A stretch of 62,930 nt of DNA from Syntrophomonas sp. Lineage in GTDB: Bacteria; Bacillota; Syntrophomonadia; Syntrophomonadales; Syntrophomonadaceae. The stretch lies in the NCBI GenBank assembly GCA_016841875.1, contig JAENYG010000003.1:103121-166050 (forward strand). Reading direction: 5' to 3'. Of the stretch, positions 16,108-26,294 are shown piece after piece (position 1 is the stretch's first letter; every line of letters starts with the position of its first letter). The notes under the pieces were generated by a model. The model ran no database searches, had not been told where the DNA came from, and saw only the letters and a list, made by a program, of their open reading frames with translations. Position numbers and translations under genes: made by a program.

Positions 16108-18033
16108 ATGGATTTTGATTTTCAAGATTTGATAATAAAAGATCGCGGCTCCAAGCAGCATGAACTATTTGAGGGAAGCTTCTTGGAATACTTAAGTATA
16201 GTTAAAGAAAATCCGGAATTAGCCATTCTGGCTCATGAGCGCATGCACAAAATTATTATGGGGAGGGGAGTAGAAGCAATCAAAACCGAGGATAATCAAC
16301 GCTTGAAAAGAATCTATGGAAAGGAAACAATAAAGAGATATAAATTCTTTGAAAATGAATTCTATGGCATTGATAAAACCATAATGGAGATAGTTCGCTA
16401 CTTCCATTCTGCTGCCATGCGGGGGGAGGAATCCCGACAGGTTCTTTATATGGTTGGCCCGGTGGGGTCGGGAAAATCCTCTTTGATGGAAAGCCTGAAA
16501 AGGGCTTTAGAACAGCATCCTCCAATATTTGTTCTTAAAGACTGTCCCATGCGAGAAGAGCCGCTGCACTTGATTCCCAAACATCTAAGGGCAGAATTTT
16601 CAGAAGTTTTAGGGGTGAACATCGAAGGAGATTTATGTCCTGTTTGCCGATACAGATTAATTCATGATTATAAAGGGGAATACGAAAAATTCAGAGTAGT
16701 AAGCAGCAATTTTTCCATCCGCTCACGTAAAGGCATAGCTGTGGTCCCCCCAGTTGATCCCAACAATCAGGATACATCAGTTCTGGTCGGTTCCGTAGAT
16801 ATCTCTAAAATGGATTTGTATCCCGAGGATGATCCAAGAGTTTTGTCATTAAACGGGGCTTTCAATGCGGGCAACCGGGGACTGGTGGAATTCATTGAGA
16901 TCTTCAAAAATGATGTTGAATACTTGCATACCATACTTACAGCTACCCAGGAGAAATCAATTCCCTCTCCCGGTAAAAATTCAATGATCTATTTTGATGG
17001 TATAATTCTGGCCCACTCCAATGAATCTGAATGGAACAAATTCAAAGCAGATCATACCAATGAAGCCATACTGGATCGAATAGTAAAGATTGAAGTTCCT
17101 TACTGTCTGGAGTTAGACGAGGAGGTTAAAATATACCAAAAGATACTCAAAAGAAGCAATTTTAAGGCTCATGTCGCACCTCATACTATCGAAATGGCCT
17201 CTATATTCGCCATCATAAGCCGCCTGACCCGTTCATCTAAAGTGGATGTTATAAGTAAAATGCATATTTATAATGGAGAAGAAGTTTTGCAAAAGGATGC
17301 AACCCAAAGGGTAGATATTAAAGAATTAAGAGAGGAAGCTGGAAGGGAAGGATTTGTGGGGATCAGTACCCGTTTTATAATGAAGGCTATTGATAATGCG
17401 TTTTCGGAATCAGAACACGATTGCATAAATCCGATTATTCTATTGGATTCAATTACCAAGTCGGTTAAGGCCAGTGATTTTGGTGAGGAGGAAAAGAAGA
17501 AGTTACTCGGTTATTTACAGGAGGTTGTAAAAAAAGAATATAACCGGATTCTTGAGAAAGAGGTTACCAAAGCCTTCATCCATGGTTATCGGGAACAAGC
17601 AGAATCACTTTTTAATAACTATTTAGATCATGCCGAAGCATTCGTGAACAAAGTAAAAATCAAGGATATAAATACCGGTGAAGAGCTGGATCCAGACGAA
17701 ATATTTTTGGAATCAATTGAAGCCCAACTAGGTTTGACCGGGAGTTCAGCAAAAGGGTTCCGGCATGATGTAACCGCATATATGTTTACTCTTTTACGAA
17801 ATAATAAAAAAATTGAATATGGGAGCTATGAACCCCTTAAGGAAGCGATTGAGAAAAAACTCACTTCCTCCGTCAGGGAATTATCTCGTATTATCACCCA
17901 GGCTAGAGTAAGAGATAGTGAACAAGGTGAGAAGTATAATAAAATGATTGAAGAAATGAGAAGTAATGGTTATTGTGAACATTGCTGTAACGTTATTCTT
18001 AAATATGCGGCTAATAATTTGTGGAAGGATTAG
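16108..18033 (+). CDS. prkA: PrkA-type serine protein kinase / AAA+ ATPase (YeaG)
   Basis: 641 residues from ATG 16108 (MDFDFQDLII), about 10 bases after AAAGGGGG; an upstream TTG in frame is overlapped by that site. An AAA+ domain carries Walker A VGPVGSGKSS near 115-124 and a Walker B-like MIYFDGIILAHSNESEW region. A C-terminal PrkA kinase-like domain follows from about 390, with a CxxC pair in the last 20 residues (CEHCC). In Bacillus PrkA is linked to sporulation and also described as an AAA+ protease; in E. coli YeaG responds to nitrogen starvation. It is the first gene of the three-gene set with yhbH and spoVR, supporting a sporulation or starvation role. Confidence 0.95.
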   Translation: MDFDFQDLIIKDRGSKQHELFEGSFLEYLSIVKENPELAILAHERMHKIIMGRGVEAIKTEDNQRLKRIYGKETIKRYKFFENEFYGIDKTIMEIVRYFHSAAMRGEESRQVLYMVGPVGSGKSSLMESLKRALEQHPPIFVLKDCPMREEPLHLIPKHLRAEFSEVLGVNIEGDLCPVCRYRLIHDYKGEYEKFRVVSSNFSIRSRKGIAVVPPVDPNNQDTSVLVGSVDISKMDLYPEDDPRVLSLNGAFNAGNRGLVEFIEIFKNDVEYLHTILTATQEKSIPSPGKNSMIYFDGIILAHSNESEWNKFKADHTNEAILDRIVKIEVPYCLELDEEVKIYQKILKRSNFKAHVAPHTIEMASIFAIISRLTRSSKVDVISKMHIYNGEEVLQKDATQRVDIKELREEAGREGFVGISTRFIMKAIDNAFSESEHDCINPIILLDSITKSVKASDFGEEEKKKLLGYLQEVVKKEYNRILEKEVTKAFIHGYREQAESLFNNYLDHAEAFVNKVKIKDINTGEELDPDEIFLESIEAQLGLTGSSAKGFRHDVTAYMFTLLRNNKKIEYGSYEPLKEAIEKKLTSSVRELSRIITQARVRDSEQGEKYNKMIEEMRSNGYCEHCCNVILKYAANNLWKD

Positions 18034-18096
18034 GCACAAAGTCGTTGCTGCGTTAGCCTTTATTTCTCTAGCAAGAATAGATAGGAGGTGATTTAT

Positions 18097-19278
18097 TTGG
18101 CCATTTTCCGTGATTATGATAGTAGTGGAGGAAGAGATAGAAGCGCTGAAGACCGAAGACGTCACCGGCAGCTGGTAGAGGATTCTATAAAGAAAAATAT
18201 CGGCAATATAATTGCCGAGGAGAGCATTATCGGAAAAAGCAAGGATAAGATAATAAAGATTCCCATAAGGGGGCTAAGGGAATACCAATTTATCTTTGGC
18301 AAAAACCGCCCGGGTGTGGTGCCGGGAACGGGCGATGAAAAACGCGGTGACCGGTATGAGGGAGCAGCCGGTTCAGAGGGGCAGGGTACCGGTGAGGGAG
18401 CAGGTACAGCTGAAGGGGAAGATTATTATGAAATAGATATTACTCTCGAAGATCTAGTAGAATACCTGTTTGAAGATCTGGAGCTTCCTCATATGGAGAG
18501 AAAAAAGTTCTCTTATATCGAAACAGAAAAGACCAATAAGCGGTGGGGAATTCAGAGAAAAGGGATTCCTCCGCGATTATCCAAGAAACGTTCTATGCAG
18601 GAAAGAATTAAAAGAAAAAAGATGGTGGAGAGATCATATCGAGAGATGGATGTGGAGATAGATAATGAACGGTTTCCCTTTAGTGAGGAGGATTTACGAT
18701 ATCACAGGATCAAAGAAGAATTGCGACCTCAATCCAATGCGGTAGTAATGTGTCTGATGGATAATTCTGGTTCAATGTATCAAGATAAAAAATATTTGGC
18801 CCGGAGCTTCTTCTTTCTGCTGTATCAATTTGTCAAATATAGATATGTCAATGTTGAACTGGTATTTATTAATCATACCACTACGGCCCAAGAAGTTAAC
18901 GAGGATGAATTCTTTCATCGAAGCGAATCGGGGGGGACCTTTATCAGCAGCGCCTACGAAAAAGCTCTGGAAATAATCCAGGAACGCTATAGCCCTGAAG
19001 TATGGAACATATATGCATTCCATTGCAGTGATGGTGATAACTGGCAGGCAGATACACCCAAAGCCATTATCAAGGCTAATGAATTATGTTCACAATGCAA
19101 TTTATTCGGGTATGGTGAGATCAGATTAACTGGTCGTTATTATCAGAGCTCTGTTACTATATTAGATAAATTTAAAACGAGTATTACAGCTGATAACTTT
19201 ATAGCTGTATCTATCGGCAGTAAAGAAGATATCTGGCCCGCCTTCAAGCAGCTCTTGACCGTTACTGATAAGGAGTGA
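18097..19278 (+). CDS. yhbH: YhbH/YeaH family protein (DUF444) with VWA-like fold
   Basis: 393 residues. Start TTG 18097 (MAIFRDYD) sits 8 bases after AGGAGG; the GTG at 18088 overlaps the site. The N-terminus matches the family (RDRSAEDRRRHRQLVEDSIKKNIGNIIAEESI). A Gly/Glu-rich linker (GDEKRGDRYEGAAGSEG) leads to a C-terminal von Willebrand A-like domain with the metal-site motif MDNSGSM near 222, and GGTFISSAYEKAL. The protein is an accessory of PrkA in sporulation or stress; its mechanism is not established. It follows prkA by 63 bases and its stop overlaps the GTG alternative of spoVR, indicating one transcript. Confidence 0.93.
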   Translation: MAIFRDYDSSGGRDRSAEDRRRHRQLVEDSIKKNIGNIIAEESIIGKSKDKIIKIPIRGLREYQFIFGKNRPGVVPGTGDEKRGDRYEGAAGSEGQGTGEGAGTAEGEDYYEIDITLEDLVEYLFEDLELPHMERKKFSYIETEKTNKRWGIQRKGIPPRLSKKRSMQERIKRKKMVERSYREMDVEIDNERFPFSEEDLRYHRIKEELRPQSNAVVMCLMDNSGSMYQDKKYLARSFFFLLYQFVKYRYVNVELVFINHTTTAQEVNEDEFFHRSESGGTFISSAYEKALEIIQERYSPEVWNIYAFHCSDGDNWQADTPKAIIKANELCSQCNLFGYGEIRLTGRYYQSSVTILDKFKTSITADNFIAVSIGSKEDIWPAFKQLLTVTDKE

Positions 19279-19283
19279 GCAAG

Positions 19284-20633
19284 TTGCTAGAATATACAAT
19301 CGCAGATCTGGAGTATTATAACCATATTATTGAGGAAGCAGCAGACAAATTTGGGCTTGATTGTTATCCCCAGGAATTTGAAATATGCAATTACGAGGAC
19401 ATGCTCAGCTATGAGGCTTATTCAGGCATGCCTTCACGTTACCCGCATTGGAGCTTTGGCAAGGCCTGGGAGAGGAAAAAGACTTTTTATCGTTACAATT
19501 TGATTGGTTTGCCCTATGAAATGGTGATTAATTCTGATCCCTGTCTGGCCTATCTAATGAAAGAAAACACTCTGGCATTGCAGGTTCTTACTATAGCCCA
19601 TGTATATGGACACAATGATTTTTTTAAGAATAATCGCTTATTCAAAAATGGAACCCGGGCTGAATATGCTCCGGAGATGTTTAAATCTCATGCTAACCGA
19701 ATCAGTGATTACATAGCTGACCCTAGTATCGGATATGCAAGAGTAGAGAGAATTCTTGATGCTGCCCACGCTTTGCGTTTTCAGGTTTATCGTATTTCTA
19801 ATGAAAAACATCTATCCCCGGATGAATCGAAAAAAATCCTTATGGATAAGTACTATCAGTCAGAACTAAATGAAAGTCCATTAATTAAGGATAAAAAGGG
19901 GGAAGGAGTGCCAGATTGGGATAAAGTACCACTGCAGCCAGAAGAGGATATTCTCCTATTTTTGCTGCGCTATGCCCGTTTATCTGAGTGGGAGAAAGAT
20001 ATTATTAACATTGTCCGATCTGAAGCACAATATTTTATCCCGCAAATGGAAACCAAAATAATGAATGAGGGCTGGGCCAGTTTTTGGCATTATAAAATTT
20101 TAAATCATTTGAATTTACCCCAATCCATGCATCTCGAGTTCATAAAGAGACATAATCAGGTCATTGCTTCGCATCCGGGAACACTCAATCCATATCACCT
20201 GGGTTTTAAATTGTTTAGCAAACTGGAGCGCGAATCGGAAGATAGCCGGCGGATATTCGATATCAGGGAACAGGAAAGGGATGTTTCTTTCCTCCGCCGC
20301 TACCTGGACGAAGAGCTGTGCCGGGAATTAAATCTATTTGAATTCCAGAAAGATAATGATGATTATGTTATAAGTGAGATTTCTGATGAGCCAGGATGGA
20401 AAAGGGTACGGGATACCCTGATCATGAATGTGGGTCTGAATGGTATACCCATAATAAAAGTTAAGGAAATAGGTTCAGAAAACAATCTCGTTTTGGACCA
20501 TGAATGGGATGGCCGGGAATTATTGGAAGAATACGCCCATCATACCCTCAAATATATCGCACGTCTGTGGGGGCATAAAGTAAGACTTCGTATCCATGGA
20601 GCTTTGAAAGTACTGGTATCTGATGGTGATTAA
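19284..20633 (+). CDS. spoVR: SpoVR family protein
   Basis: 449 residues. Start TTG 19284 lies 8 bases after AAGGAG; GTG 19275 in the same frame is inside that site and overlaps the previous stop. Family features: LGLDCYPQEFEICNYEDM-like opening, YEAYSGMPSRYPHWSFGKAWE near 50, LTIAHVYGHNDFFKNN near 103, and NEGWASFWHYKIL near 263, whose His/Glu residues are invariant in SpoVR. SpoVR is needed for normal spore cortex formation in Bacillus, yet relatives occur in non-sporulating bacteria always with PrkA and YhbH, so the trio is one functional unit. Cytosolic, with no signal peptide. Confidence 0.95.
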   Translation: MLEYTIADLEYYNHIIEEAADKFGLDCYPQEFEICNYEDMLSYEAYSGMPSRYPHWSFGKAWERKKTFYRYNLIGLPYEMVINSDPCLAYLMKENTLALQVLTIAHVYGHNDFFKNNRLFKNGTRAEYAPEMFKSHANRISDYIADPSIGYARVERILDAAHALRFQVYRISNEKHLSPDESKKILMDKYYQSELNESPLIKDKKGEGVPDWDKVPLQPEEDILLFLLRYARLSEWEKDIINIVRSEAQYFIPQMETKIMNEGWASFWHYKILNHLNLPQSMHLEFIKRHNQVIASHPGTLNPYHLGFKLFSKLERESEDSRRIFDIREQERDVSFLRRYLDEELCRELNLFEFQKDNDDYVISEISDEPGWKRVRDTLIMNVGLNGIPIIKVKEIGSENNLVLDHEWDGRELLEEYAHHTLKYIARLWGHKVRLRIHGALKVLVSDGD

Positions 20634-20682
20634 TAGTTATATTACGACATGCCTAAATTTAATTGAGTGATTGAGCAGTGCA

Positions 20683-23600
20683 TCAAAATAATTTCATTAT
20701 TTTTTCAGAAGGTTCAGCATGAACCTCATTTTTCAGGATTGCAACATAGTTTTCATAAATACGTTTGGCCGCTTGTCGTTGGTTCTCAGCAAGCTGTGCT
20801 TTAATCAAAAGATAATAAGCCTCATCCATATAGGGATTGAGTTCAATCAGTTTATAAAGAAGCTGTATCGCCTGAATGTTTTTTGAAGTTTCAAGATAAT
20901 ACTTGCTTACTCTCAGCGTTGCTTTTTCGAAAAGGGTTTCATAAAAGGATCTGCTCTTTTCCAGCCATTCTCTGTCCAGATTATAGAGATATTCCTTGTT
21001 GTAGCAGCTGAGAATGTCTTCCATTAAAGCTATCTCTTTTTCCCCTAGTTTATTGGCATTGGAGAGCATCATCAGGGCGGAGCAATAGTAGCTTTGAATT
21101 GCAAAAAATACATCTTTTTCAACCGTGTACATCCCAATTTCATAGGTAATGTATTCATATCCCGGTTCTATTTTTTGCAATCCTTTACGTAAATTGTATA
21201 GGGTAGCATGGAAAACATTATCAATATTCTTGCTCTGGGAATCGGGCCAGAGTGCTTCGATTATTTCATCTTTGGCAACCTTTTGCCCTTTATGAAGCAA
21301 ATAAATAAGCAATTCCTTCGCCTTTTGGGAAAACAGACCTTTGAGTGTTATTTTGTTGTTATGGTAATAGATTTCAAAGGAGCCAAACATATTAGCCAAA
21401 AAGGGTACTTTCAGGGAGTTTTCATGTAAAGCCTGCAGTATTTTATAGTTGGTTTCTAGCGTATGCTTTTCGGTATTAAATATTTTAGTAATAATATTAT
21501 CTTTTTTACACCGGTCATCCAGTTCCATGATAAATGATTTTTGGGTAAACGTGAGTTTGTCTTCAGGCAGGACCTCAATAACGGGTCTGAACATTTTATA
21601 AAGGGATATACTCATTTGAATAAAATTGTTTGCAGCTGAAAGTTCGATGTAAAGCATTCCATATTTAGTTGAATTGTCATTATCATTTTTCTTAAGAGCT
21701 ATATAAGCCAGGGAGCCATAGAGCATGGTCAGAAAATATTTTGGTTTGGCTGTTTCGATCAATTCCCGGCCCCTGTCTATAAATTTCTCGCCATCTTCAA
21801 ATCTGTTCATCTGCAAAAAAATAATCCCCATAAGCATACAACAGATGGCTTCTATATATCCGCCTTCTTCAATTGCTTCTTTCACAGCCTCTCTGGCTGT
21901 TGCCTTTGCTTTAATAATATTTCCCCTCTTTATGTAACATCGGGACAAAAGCATTTTACTAAGTATCTTGAAAAAAGTTTCCCCGCCAATTTCATCGGCT
22001 GTTGCTATGGATTTATTGTAATAGATTTCGGCTTTATCAAACCGGCCTAAATCAACATAAATATGAGCCAGTTGGTAATAAGCGTAGGGCAAAGTATCCA
22101 GGAGATTGTACCTTTCTTTGATGGCAATGCTGTCTGTGGCAACTTCCAGGGCTTTATCAAGCATACCCCAGTCCTGATAAATGGTGGCCAGACAGCTTCT
22201 TTGAAAATGAGAAAAGTAAATATCATTATCAGACAGGGAAGCGGCTTTATTATACAGGGCAACCGAATTGGAATAATCACCTTTGAGATAATTGAAATGG
22301 GCCATACATACCACTATATGGGCTATCATATTATTATCCATAGTGTTGAGGGCTTTTTTATAGGCTGTTTGCAGGGTTTTTTCTACATTGGCAAAGTCTC
22401 CTATAAACAGATAGGAAAGGGCCGTTTCCATCGGTATGTCAAAGCGTTCCCCGGCTAGTATTTCCATGACATCTTCCAGCTTGGCAATACTTTCCTGATA
22501 TTGGCCCTGGGAGCGTAAGATACGGGCCTCAACGTTCAAGCACCGGGCGTAGCCGACCTGATCCTTTTGGGCGGTATAGAGTTTTTTGGCCGTATATAAA
22601 TATTTCTCCGCCATGTAAACAGAAGAATCATAGACATTTAACTCCGCAGCCAAAATACATAAAAAACCTTTGGAAACAATATACTCATCATCAAAGAAGA
22701 ACATCCAGTTTTTGATTATTTCCCAATTTCCCTGGCGAATCAGCGAAGGGACATGTTTCTCCATCATTTCAGAGGCCTGGTCCAGGAGATTCGCTGCCAG
22801 CAAGTAGTTAATTCCGGTTACGGGACGCTTCATATTGATGTAGGTTTGGGCAGCTTTGTTATTTTGCTTCAGAGGATCGTCCATCTGTTGTTTCAGTGTC
22901 TGAGCAATAAGATCGTGTATTTTATAAGCTCCCACATCTGTTTTATAGAGCAGGAAGTGCTGCTTTTCCAGCTTTTCTAACAGCTCTGCACTGTTGACTA
23001 TATTTAAGTAATTATCACAAATGTCAGGTTCCAACATATCAAAAATGGAGGTATTAATTAGAAAGGATTTGGTTTCAGGAGACAAGGCCTCCATTATTTC
23101 CGAATTTATATAATTGATAATTGATGATATATCGGATATTTTATTAGCTGTAATAATCTGACCGGACAATAACAACAGGTTTACCGAGGCAATCCAGCCG
23201 TTGGTATTTTCATATAACTCATCCAGAGTATCTTCCGAATAACCAATATTCCTTAACTGCAAGTACATATTTAGTTCTTCTCTTGTAAAACGCAGCTCAT
23301 CACCTGAAAACCTGAGCAGACGTCCGCTGGATAATAATTTTTGATCAGACAGGTCTATTTTTTCTCTCGCCGTCAAAATAAAGTTTATCTTGTTCGCACT
23401 TACTGCACAAAGCATATCTGTTAACAACTGCAGAGATTCTGTATTGCTAATAAAATGGACATCATCGAAAATAATGGTCAGTCCGTTTTTGAATTGTTTG
23501 CTGATATGGCGCATGATTATTTCCGCAGTCAGATAGAGCCTGTTCTCCGGAGTTTTAATAAGAATTTCCGATTCACCGGTCAGATACTTCAGGCCCGCTA

Positions 23601-23841
23601 TGATTCCCTGGATCAATACGCGGCTGTCATTATCATTCTCATCAGCACGGTACCAGAAAACAGGTGTATCATGTTTTTGGGCAATCTGATAGGCAAAATA
23701 GGTTTTACCATATCCAGCGGGAGCTTCTATCAAATTGACCGTTGCTTGATTTACCGTATTTAACTTAGAAAGAAGTTTTATCCTTGGTACAGCTTTTTCT
23801 ATTAATGCCGATTCAAATTTGTATTGCCAGACATTGTTCAT
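20683..23841 (-). CDS. MalT/SARP-like large ATP-binding transcriptional activator with TPR and BTAD domains
   Basis: 1052 residues. An NTPase domain (1-330) has Walker A EAPAGYGKTYFAYQ near 39-52 and the Walker B-like LTIIFDDVHFI near 120, as in MalT and AfsR-type STAND ATPases. A long helical TPR region (about 340-790) includes YARCLNVEARILRSQGQYQESIAKLEDV and DLGRFDKAEIYYNKSIA. Near the C-terminus an OmpR-type winged helix (FGSFEIYYHN ... AKELLIYLLHKGQKVAKDEIIEALWP) is followed by a bacterial transcriptional activator domain. STAND regulators bind ATP and an inducer, oligomerise and activate nearby genes. Start ATG follows AAGGAATG. It diverges from a lipoprotein gene, a candidate target by position. 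The inducer is unknown. Confidence 0.88.
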   Translation of the reverse strand: MNNVWQYKFESALIEKAVPRIKLLSKLNTVNQATVNLIEAPAGYGKTYFAYQIAQKHDTPVFWYRADENDNDSRVLIQGIIAGLKYLTGESEILIKTPENRLYLTAEIIMRHISKQFKNGLTIIFDDVHFISNTESLQLLTDMLCAVSANKINFILTAREKIDLSDQKLLSSGRLLRFSGDELRFTREELNMYLQLRNIGYSEDTLDELYENTNGWIASVNLLLLSGQIITANKISDISSIINYINSEIMEALSPETKSFLINTSIFDMLEPDICDNYLNIVNSAELLEKLEKQHFLLYKTDVGAYKIHDLIAQTLKQQMDDPLKQNNKAAQTYINMKRPVTGINYLLAANLLDQASEMMEKHVPSLIRQGNWEIIKNWMFFFDDEYIVSKGFLCILAAELNVYDSSVYMAEKYLYTAKKLYTAQKDQVGYARCLNVEARILRSQGQYQESIAKLEDVMEILAGERFDIPMETALSYLFIGDFANVEKTLQTAYKKALNTMDNNMIAHIVVCMAHFNYLKGDYSNSVALYNKAASLSDNDIYFSHFQRSCLATIYQDWGMLDKALEVATDSIAIKERYNLLDTLPYAYYQLAHIYVDLGRFDKAEIYYNKSIATADEIGGETFFKILSKMLLSRCYIKRGNIIKAKATAREAVKEAIEEGGYIEAICCMLMGIIFLQMNRFEDGEKFIDRGRELIETAKPKYFLTMLYGSLAYIALKKNDNDNSTKYGMLYIELSAANNFIQMSISLYKMFRPVIEVLPEDKLTFTQKSFIMELDDRCKKDNIITKIFNTEKHTLETNYKILQALHENSLKVPFLANMFGSFEIYYHNNKITLKGLFSQKAKELLIYLLHKGQKVAKDEIIEALWPDSQSKNIDNVFHATLYNLRKGLQKIEPGYEYITYEIGMYTVEKDVFFAIQSYYCSALMMLSNANKLGEKEIALMEDILSCYNKEYLYNLDREWLEKSRSFYETLFEKATLRVSKYYLETSKNIQAIQLLYKLIELNPYMDEAYYLLIKAQLAENQRQAAKRIYENYVAILKNEVHAEPSEKIMKLF

Positions 23842-24021
23842 GGTTCATTCCTTTTTTCTTTTTATTAAGTAGTTAGTCTCTTTCTTCCCTTGGTAAATTC
23901 GCTAGTATATAGTTGTAATCCTACAAATAATATGGAATATTTTTTAAAAATTTCAGTTTTTTTTCAGTGCCAGATTATAAACTTCTTTCAAGACGATTTA
24001 TTCTGAAAGGAGTTTCTTATT

Positions 24022-24972
24022 GTGAAGAAAATTATGATTATGGGACTGGTATTAATTTTATTGCTGGGTATAGCAGGATGTGGTAATAGTGACCAAACAA
24101 ATTCAAATGATTCCTCGTCCGATGGCCAAAATAGTGCTGCTAATGGCGTAACAAATGGTGGAAATACTCAACAGTGGCCAACAGATATAGGAAATATACC
24201 GGAATTTACTTATGGTGATATTGATAGGGTTGAAAAGGCATCAGAAATGTATGATGGTGTGAAATTTTTAGAATATCATATCTATTATACCAATATAAAA
24301 GACGGTGCCGGTGATAAATATTCTAGTGATTTGGAAAATGCCGGATTTAGAGAAAGTCAACCTCCAATGGAAAATGAAAGCTCTATAAACGGAGTCACAA
24401 CTATTGAATATGGACATGACATATTTACTTTTGAAACCGAAGATACAATTTATAATATCAATGTTGATCACTGGATAAATAGTGATAATAACGGCGCTGT
24501 TAATATTGATATTCCTGTAAATCCTGAAGGTGGTGGATCAATGGATAACAACAATACTGAAGGAAGCGACGAAGTTGTTGATTCTGATACAGGTGATAAT
24601 GACAGTTCCGGATTCAATTGGAATACCCTAAGCGATAGTGAAATACCGAAGGATTATCCCCATGATATTGTTCCCATTGTTGGTGTAGATGGTGGCGATA
24701 TATTGGGAGCATCTCGCCAAGAAATGGGGGGAATGGGAGTTTCTTATGTAATTGTATTTGGAGTTAACGACTCAGTTGCAAATGTTTCAGATAAAATAGG
24801 TAAAGAATTGAAACAGAATGCATCCAATGCCGGTGGAACATTCAATTCGCTATCAAATCAAGTTTTTATGGGAAAAATTGATAATTATGAATACACAGTT
24901 GCTATTGGAGATGGAAAGGCTGATGGATATACTACCACTGTAGACTATACAGTGATACATTTGGCTGAGTAG
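24022..24972 (+). CDS. Lipoprotein, unknown function
   Basis: 316 residues. GTG start 17 bases after the GAAAGGAG site begins. A lipoprotein signal peptide (MKKIMIMGLVLILLLG) ends in the lipobox LLGIAGC with Cys about 20. A polar Asn/Ser/Gly linker follows, then two related acidic beta-rich units (about 50-155 and 195-316) joined by a second low-complexity linker (GGGSMDNNNTEGSDEVVDSDTG). No enzyme motif is seen. The lipidated cysteine should anchor it on the outer face of the cytoplasmic membrane. The two units have analogous openings (IGNIPEFTYGDIDR / DSEIPKDYPHDIVP), suggesting an internal duplication. Divergent from the MalT-like regulator. Confidence 0.8.
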   Translation: MKKIMIMGLVLILLLGIAGCGNSDQTNSNDSSSDGQNSAANGVTNGGNTQQWPTDIGNIPEFTYGDIDRVEKASEMYDGVKFLEYHIYYTNIKDGAGDKYSSDLENAGFRESQPPMENESSINGVTTIEYGHDIFTFETEDTIYNINVDHWINSDNNGAVNIDIPVNPEGGGSMDNNNTEGSDEVVDSDTGDNDSSGFNWNTLSDSEIPKDYPHDIVPIVGVDGGDILGASRQEMGGMGVSYVIVFGVNDSVANVSDKIGKELKQNASNAGGTFNSLSNQVFMGKIDNYEYTVAIGDGKADGYTTTVDYTVIHLAE

Positions 24973-24988
24973 CGAATGAAGCAAGCAG

Positions 24989-25255
24989 CGTAAAACTGAT
25001 GTAGAAGTTAAAGCGGAGATAGAAGCTGAGAATGGTGAGGCAATAGGAAAGCTATTGGGATTAGAAAAGGCAAAACGATAGAAAATCTTTAAAATGATAA
25101 AGAAAAGTGAAAGTGTAACGCAGCGGCAAATCGCTCTTGGAATAGGACTTAGTCAGAATATGAAACATACCACCAATGAAGCATATGGTATAATTTCCCT
25201 ATGCCAATGGGAGGTAAAAAGAACGTCCTCCTGCTTCCCAAAGGAAATTATTTGA
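24989..25255 (+). pseudogene. Possible remnant of a Y1/REP-associated transposase C-terminus
   Basis: A frame without a start reads EVKAEIEAENGEAIGKLLGLEK, then a TAG at 25079, then KMIKKSESVTQRQIALGIGLSQNM. The SVTQRQIALGIGLSQN part looks like the C-terminal helix-turn-helix of IS200-like (Y1), REP-associated transposases of Bacillota. The frame runs into a palindromic repeat at 25209-25239, the position where such repeats usually sit. There is no catalytic HUH or Tyr part. Assignment is by motif only. Confidence 0.35.
25209..25239. repeat. REP-like palindrome, degenerate copy
   Basis: GGGAGGTAAAAAGAACGTCC and its continuation to GCTTCCC is an imperfect inverted repeat of the same family as 48876-48906 and 49221-49249 (AAAAAGAACGTCC core). 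Confidence 0.55.
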
Positions 25256-25355
25256 TAGTTGTCGAATGCTATAATTTTAACTCTACATTTATCCTTGGAC
25301 CCTTGATTGTATGTTTTTCTGCCACTATCAAACCCGGGAGGAGGGCTGAGCAGAA

Positions 25356-26108
25356 ATGAATGAAGGAAAAATACTTGATCTGGTAGCAGCTATAGGAGCT
25401 ACGGATGATACTGGGCAAATACGCAGTAAGACCCTGGAAATGCTCAGAAAGATAGTCTGGTTTGACACAGCAAATTTTTGGCTGTACCCGCCTTTTGCCT
25501 CCCATTCCGAGCAGGCTCTGGTCACAATGGATTTAACCCAGAGTTGCCTGAATATCTATTTACAGCATTACATGAACCTGGATGAGTTTCATGATGCGTA
25601 TAACCAGAATAGTTTATTGATAGCCCGCAGTACGGACTTGCTGAATTATAGCAGCTGGACGCAGCGAAACGAGTACTATAACGAATTTCTCAAAAGCAAT
25701 TATATCCATTACTTACTGGGTTTTGATATCAAGGATGATTATATGGCTTATGGAGCTATATGCCTGCACCGGGAAAAAAACCTGGGAGATTTCAATGATA
25801 ACGATCTCCTAATGCTGCGTTTGATATACCCGCATCTGGTAAACAGATTAAGGTGGCTTTATGAAAGGCAGTCACTGCTTTCAAGACTGGAAGCCTGCGT
25901 TACTCTCGAAGTCCCTTCTTATAAAATCGATTATTTTGATTTACTTACAGCACGGGAACGGGAAATAGTTCAGCAGGTTTTATTCAGCAAATCAAACCGG
26001 GAAATAGCAAAAAATATGGGTCTTTCTATCAATACCGTAAAGATGCACCTGCAGAATATCTACACAAAACTGGGAATAAAAAGGCGCAGTCAACTGTTTA
26101 CCATATAA
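25356..26108 (+). CDS. LuxR-family transcriptional regulator
   Basis: 250 residues. The N-terminal two thirds (1-180) form a probable sensory domain (FDTANFWLYPPFASHSEQALV ... DYMAYGAICLHREKNLGDFNDND, GAF-like). The C-terminal 65 residues are a LuxR/FixJ helix-turn-helix: LTAREREIVQQVLFSKSNREIAKNMGLSINTVKMHL with IYTKLGIKRRSQL. There is no phosphoacceptor receiver domain, so it likely binds a small ligand. Start ATG follows GGGAGGAGGG. The next gene, 186 bases downstream and co-directional, encodes a large SLH surface protein that could be its target (position-based inference). Confidence 0.85.
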   Translation: MNEGKILDLVAAIGATDDTGQIRSKTLEMLRKIVWFDTANFWLYPPFASHSEQALVTMDLTQSCLNIYLQHYMNLDEFHDAYNQNSLLIARSTDLLNYSSWTQRNEYYNEFLKSNYIHYLLGFDIKDDYMAYGAICLHREKNLGDFNDNDLLMLRLIYPHLVNRLRWLYERQSLLSRLEACVTLEVPSYKIDYFDLLTAREREIVQQVLFSKSNREIAKNMGLSINTVKMHLQNIYTKLGIKRRSQLFTI

Positions 26109-26294
26109 CCCAAAAAGCAGGCTATGGGTCATATCTTGAATAGAATTATTGGCCTAATAGTTTTTCGGCCTAATACTTTTGGGTGTAATATATTCATACC
26201 ATTTCCTCTATAATTAAGTTCTGCTGAAAGCAGCTTGCTTATTAAAGCTGACTTTTTAGGCAGAACTTATTATTTCCAAAGGGAGGGCTTACTT

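Noticed and set aside
18034-18060. Sigma-54-like GGCAC...TTGCT sequence between prkA and yhbH
   Set aside because: The distance between the GG and GC elements is two bases too long for a sigma-54 promoter, and the site lies inside an apparent operon.
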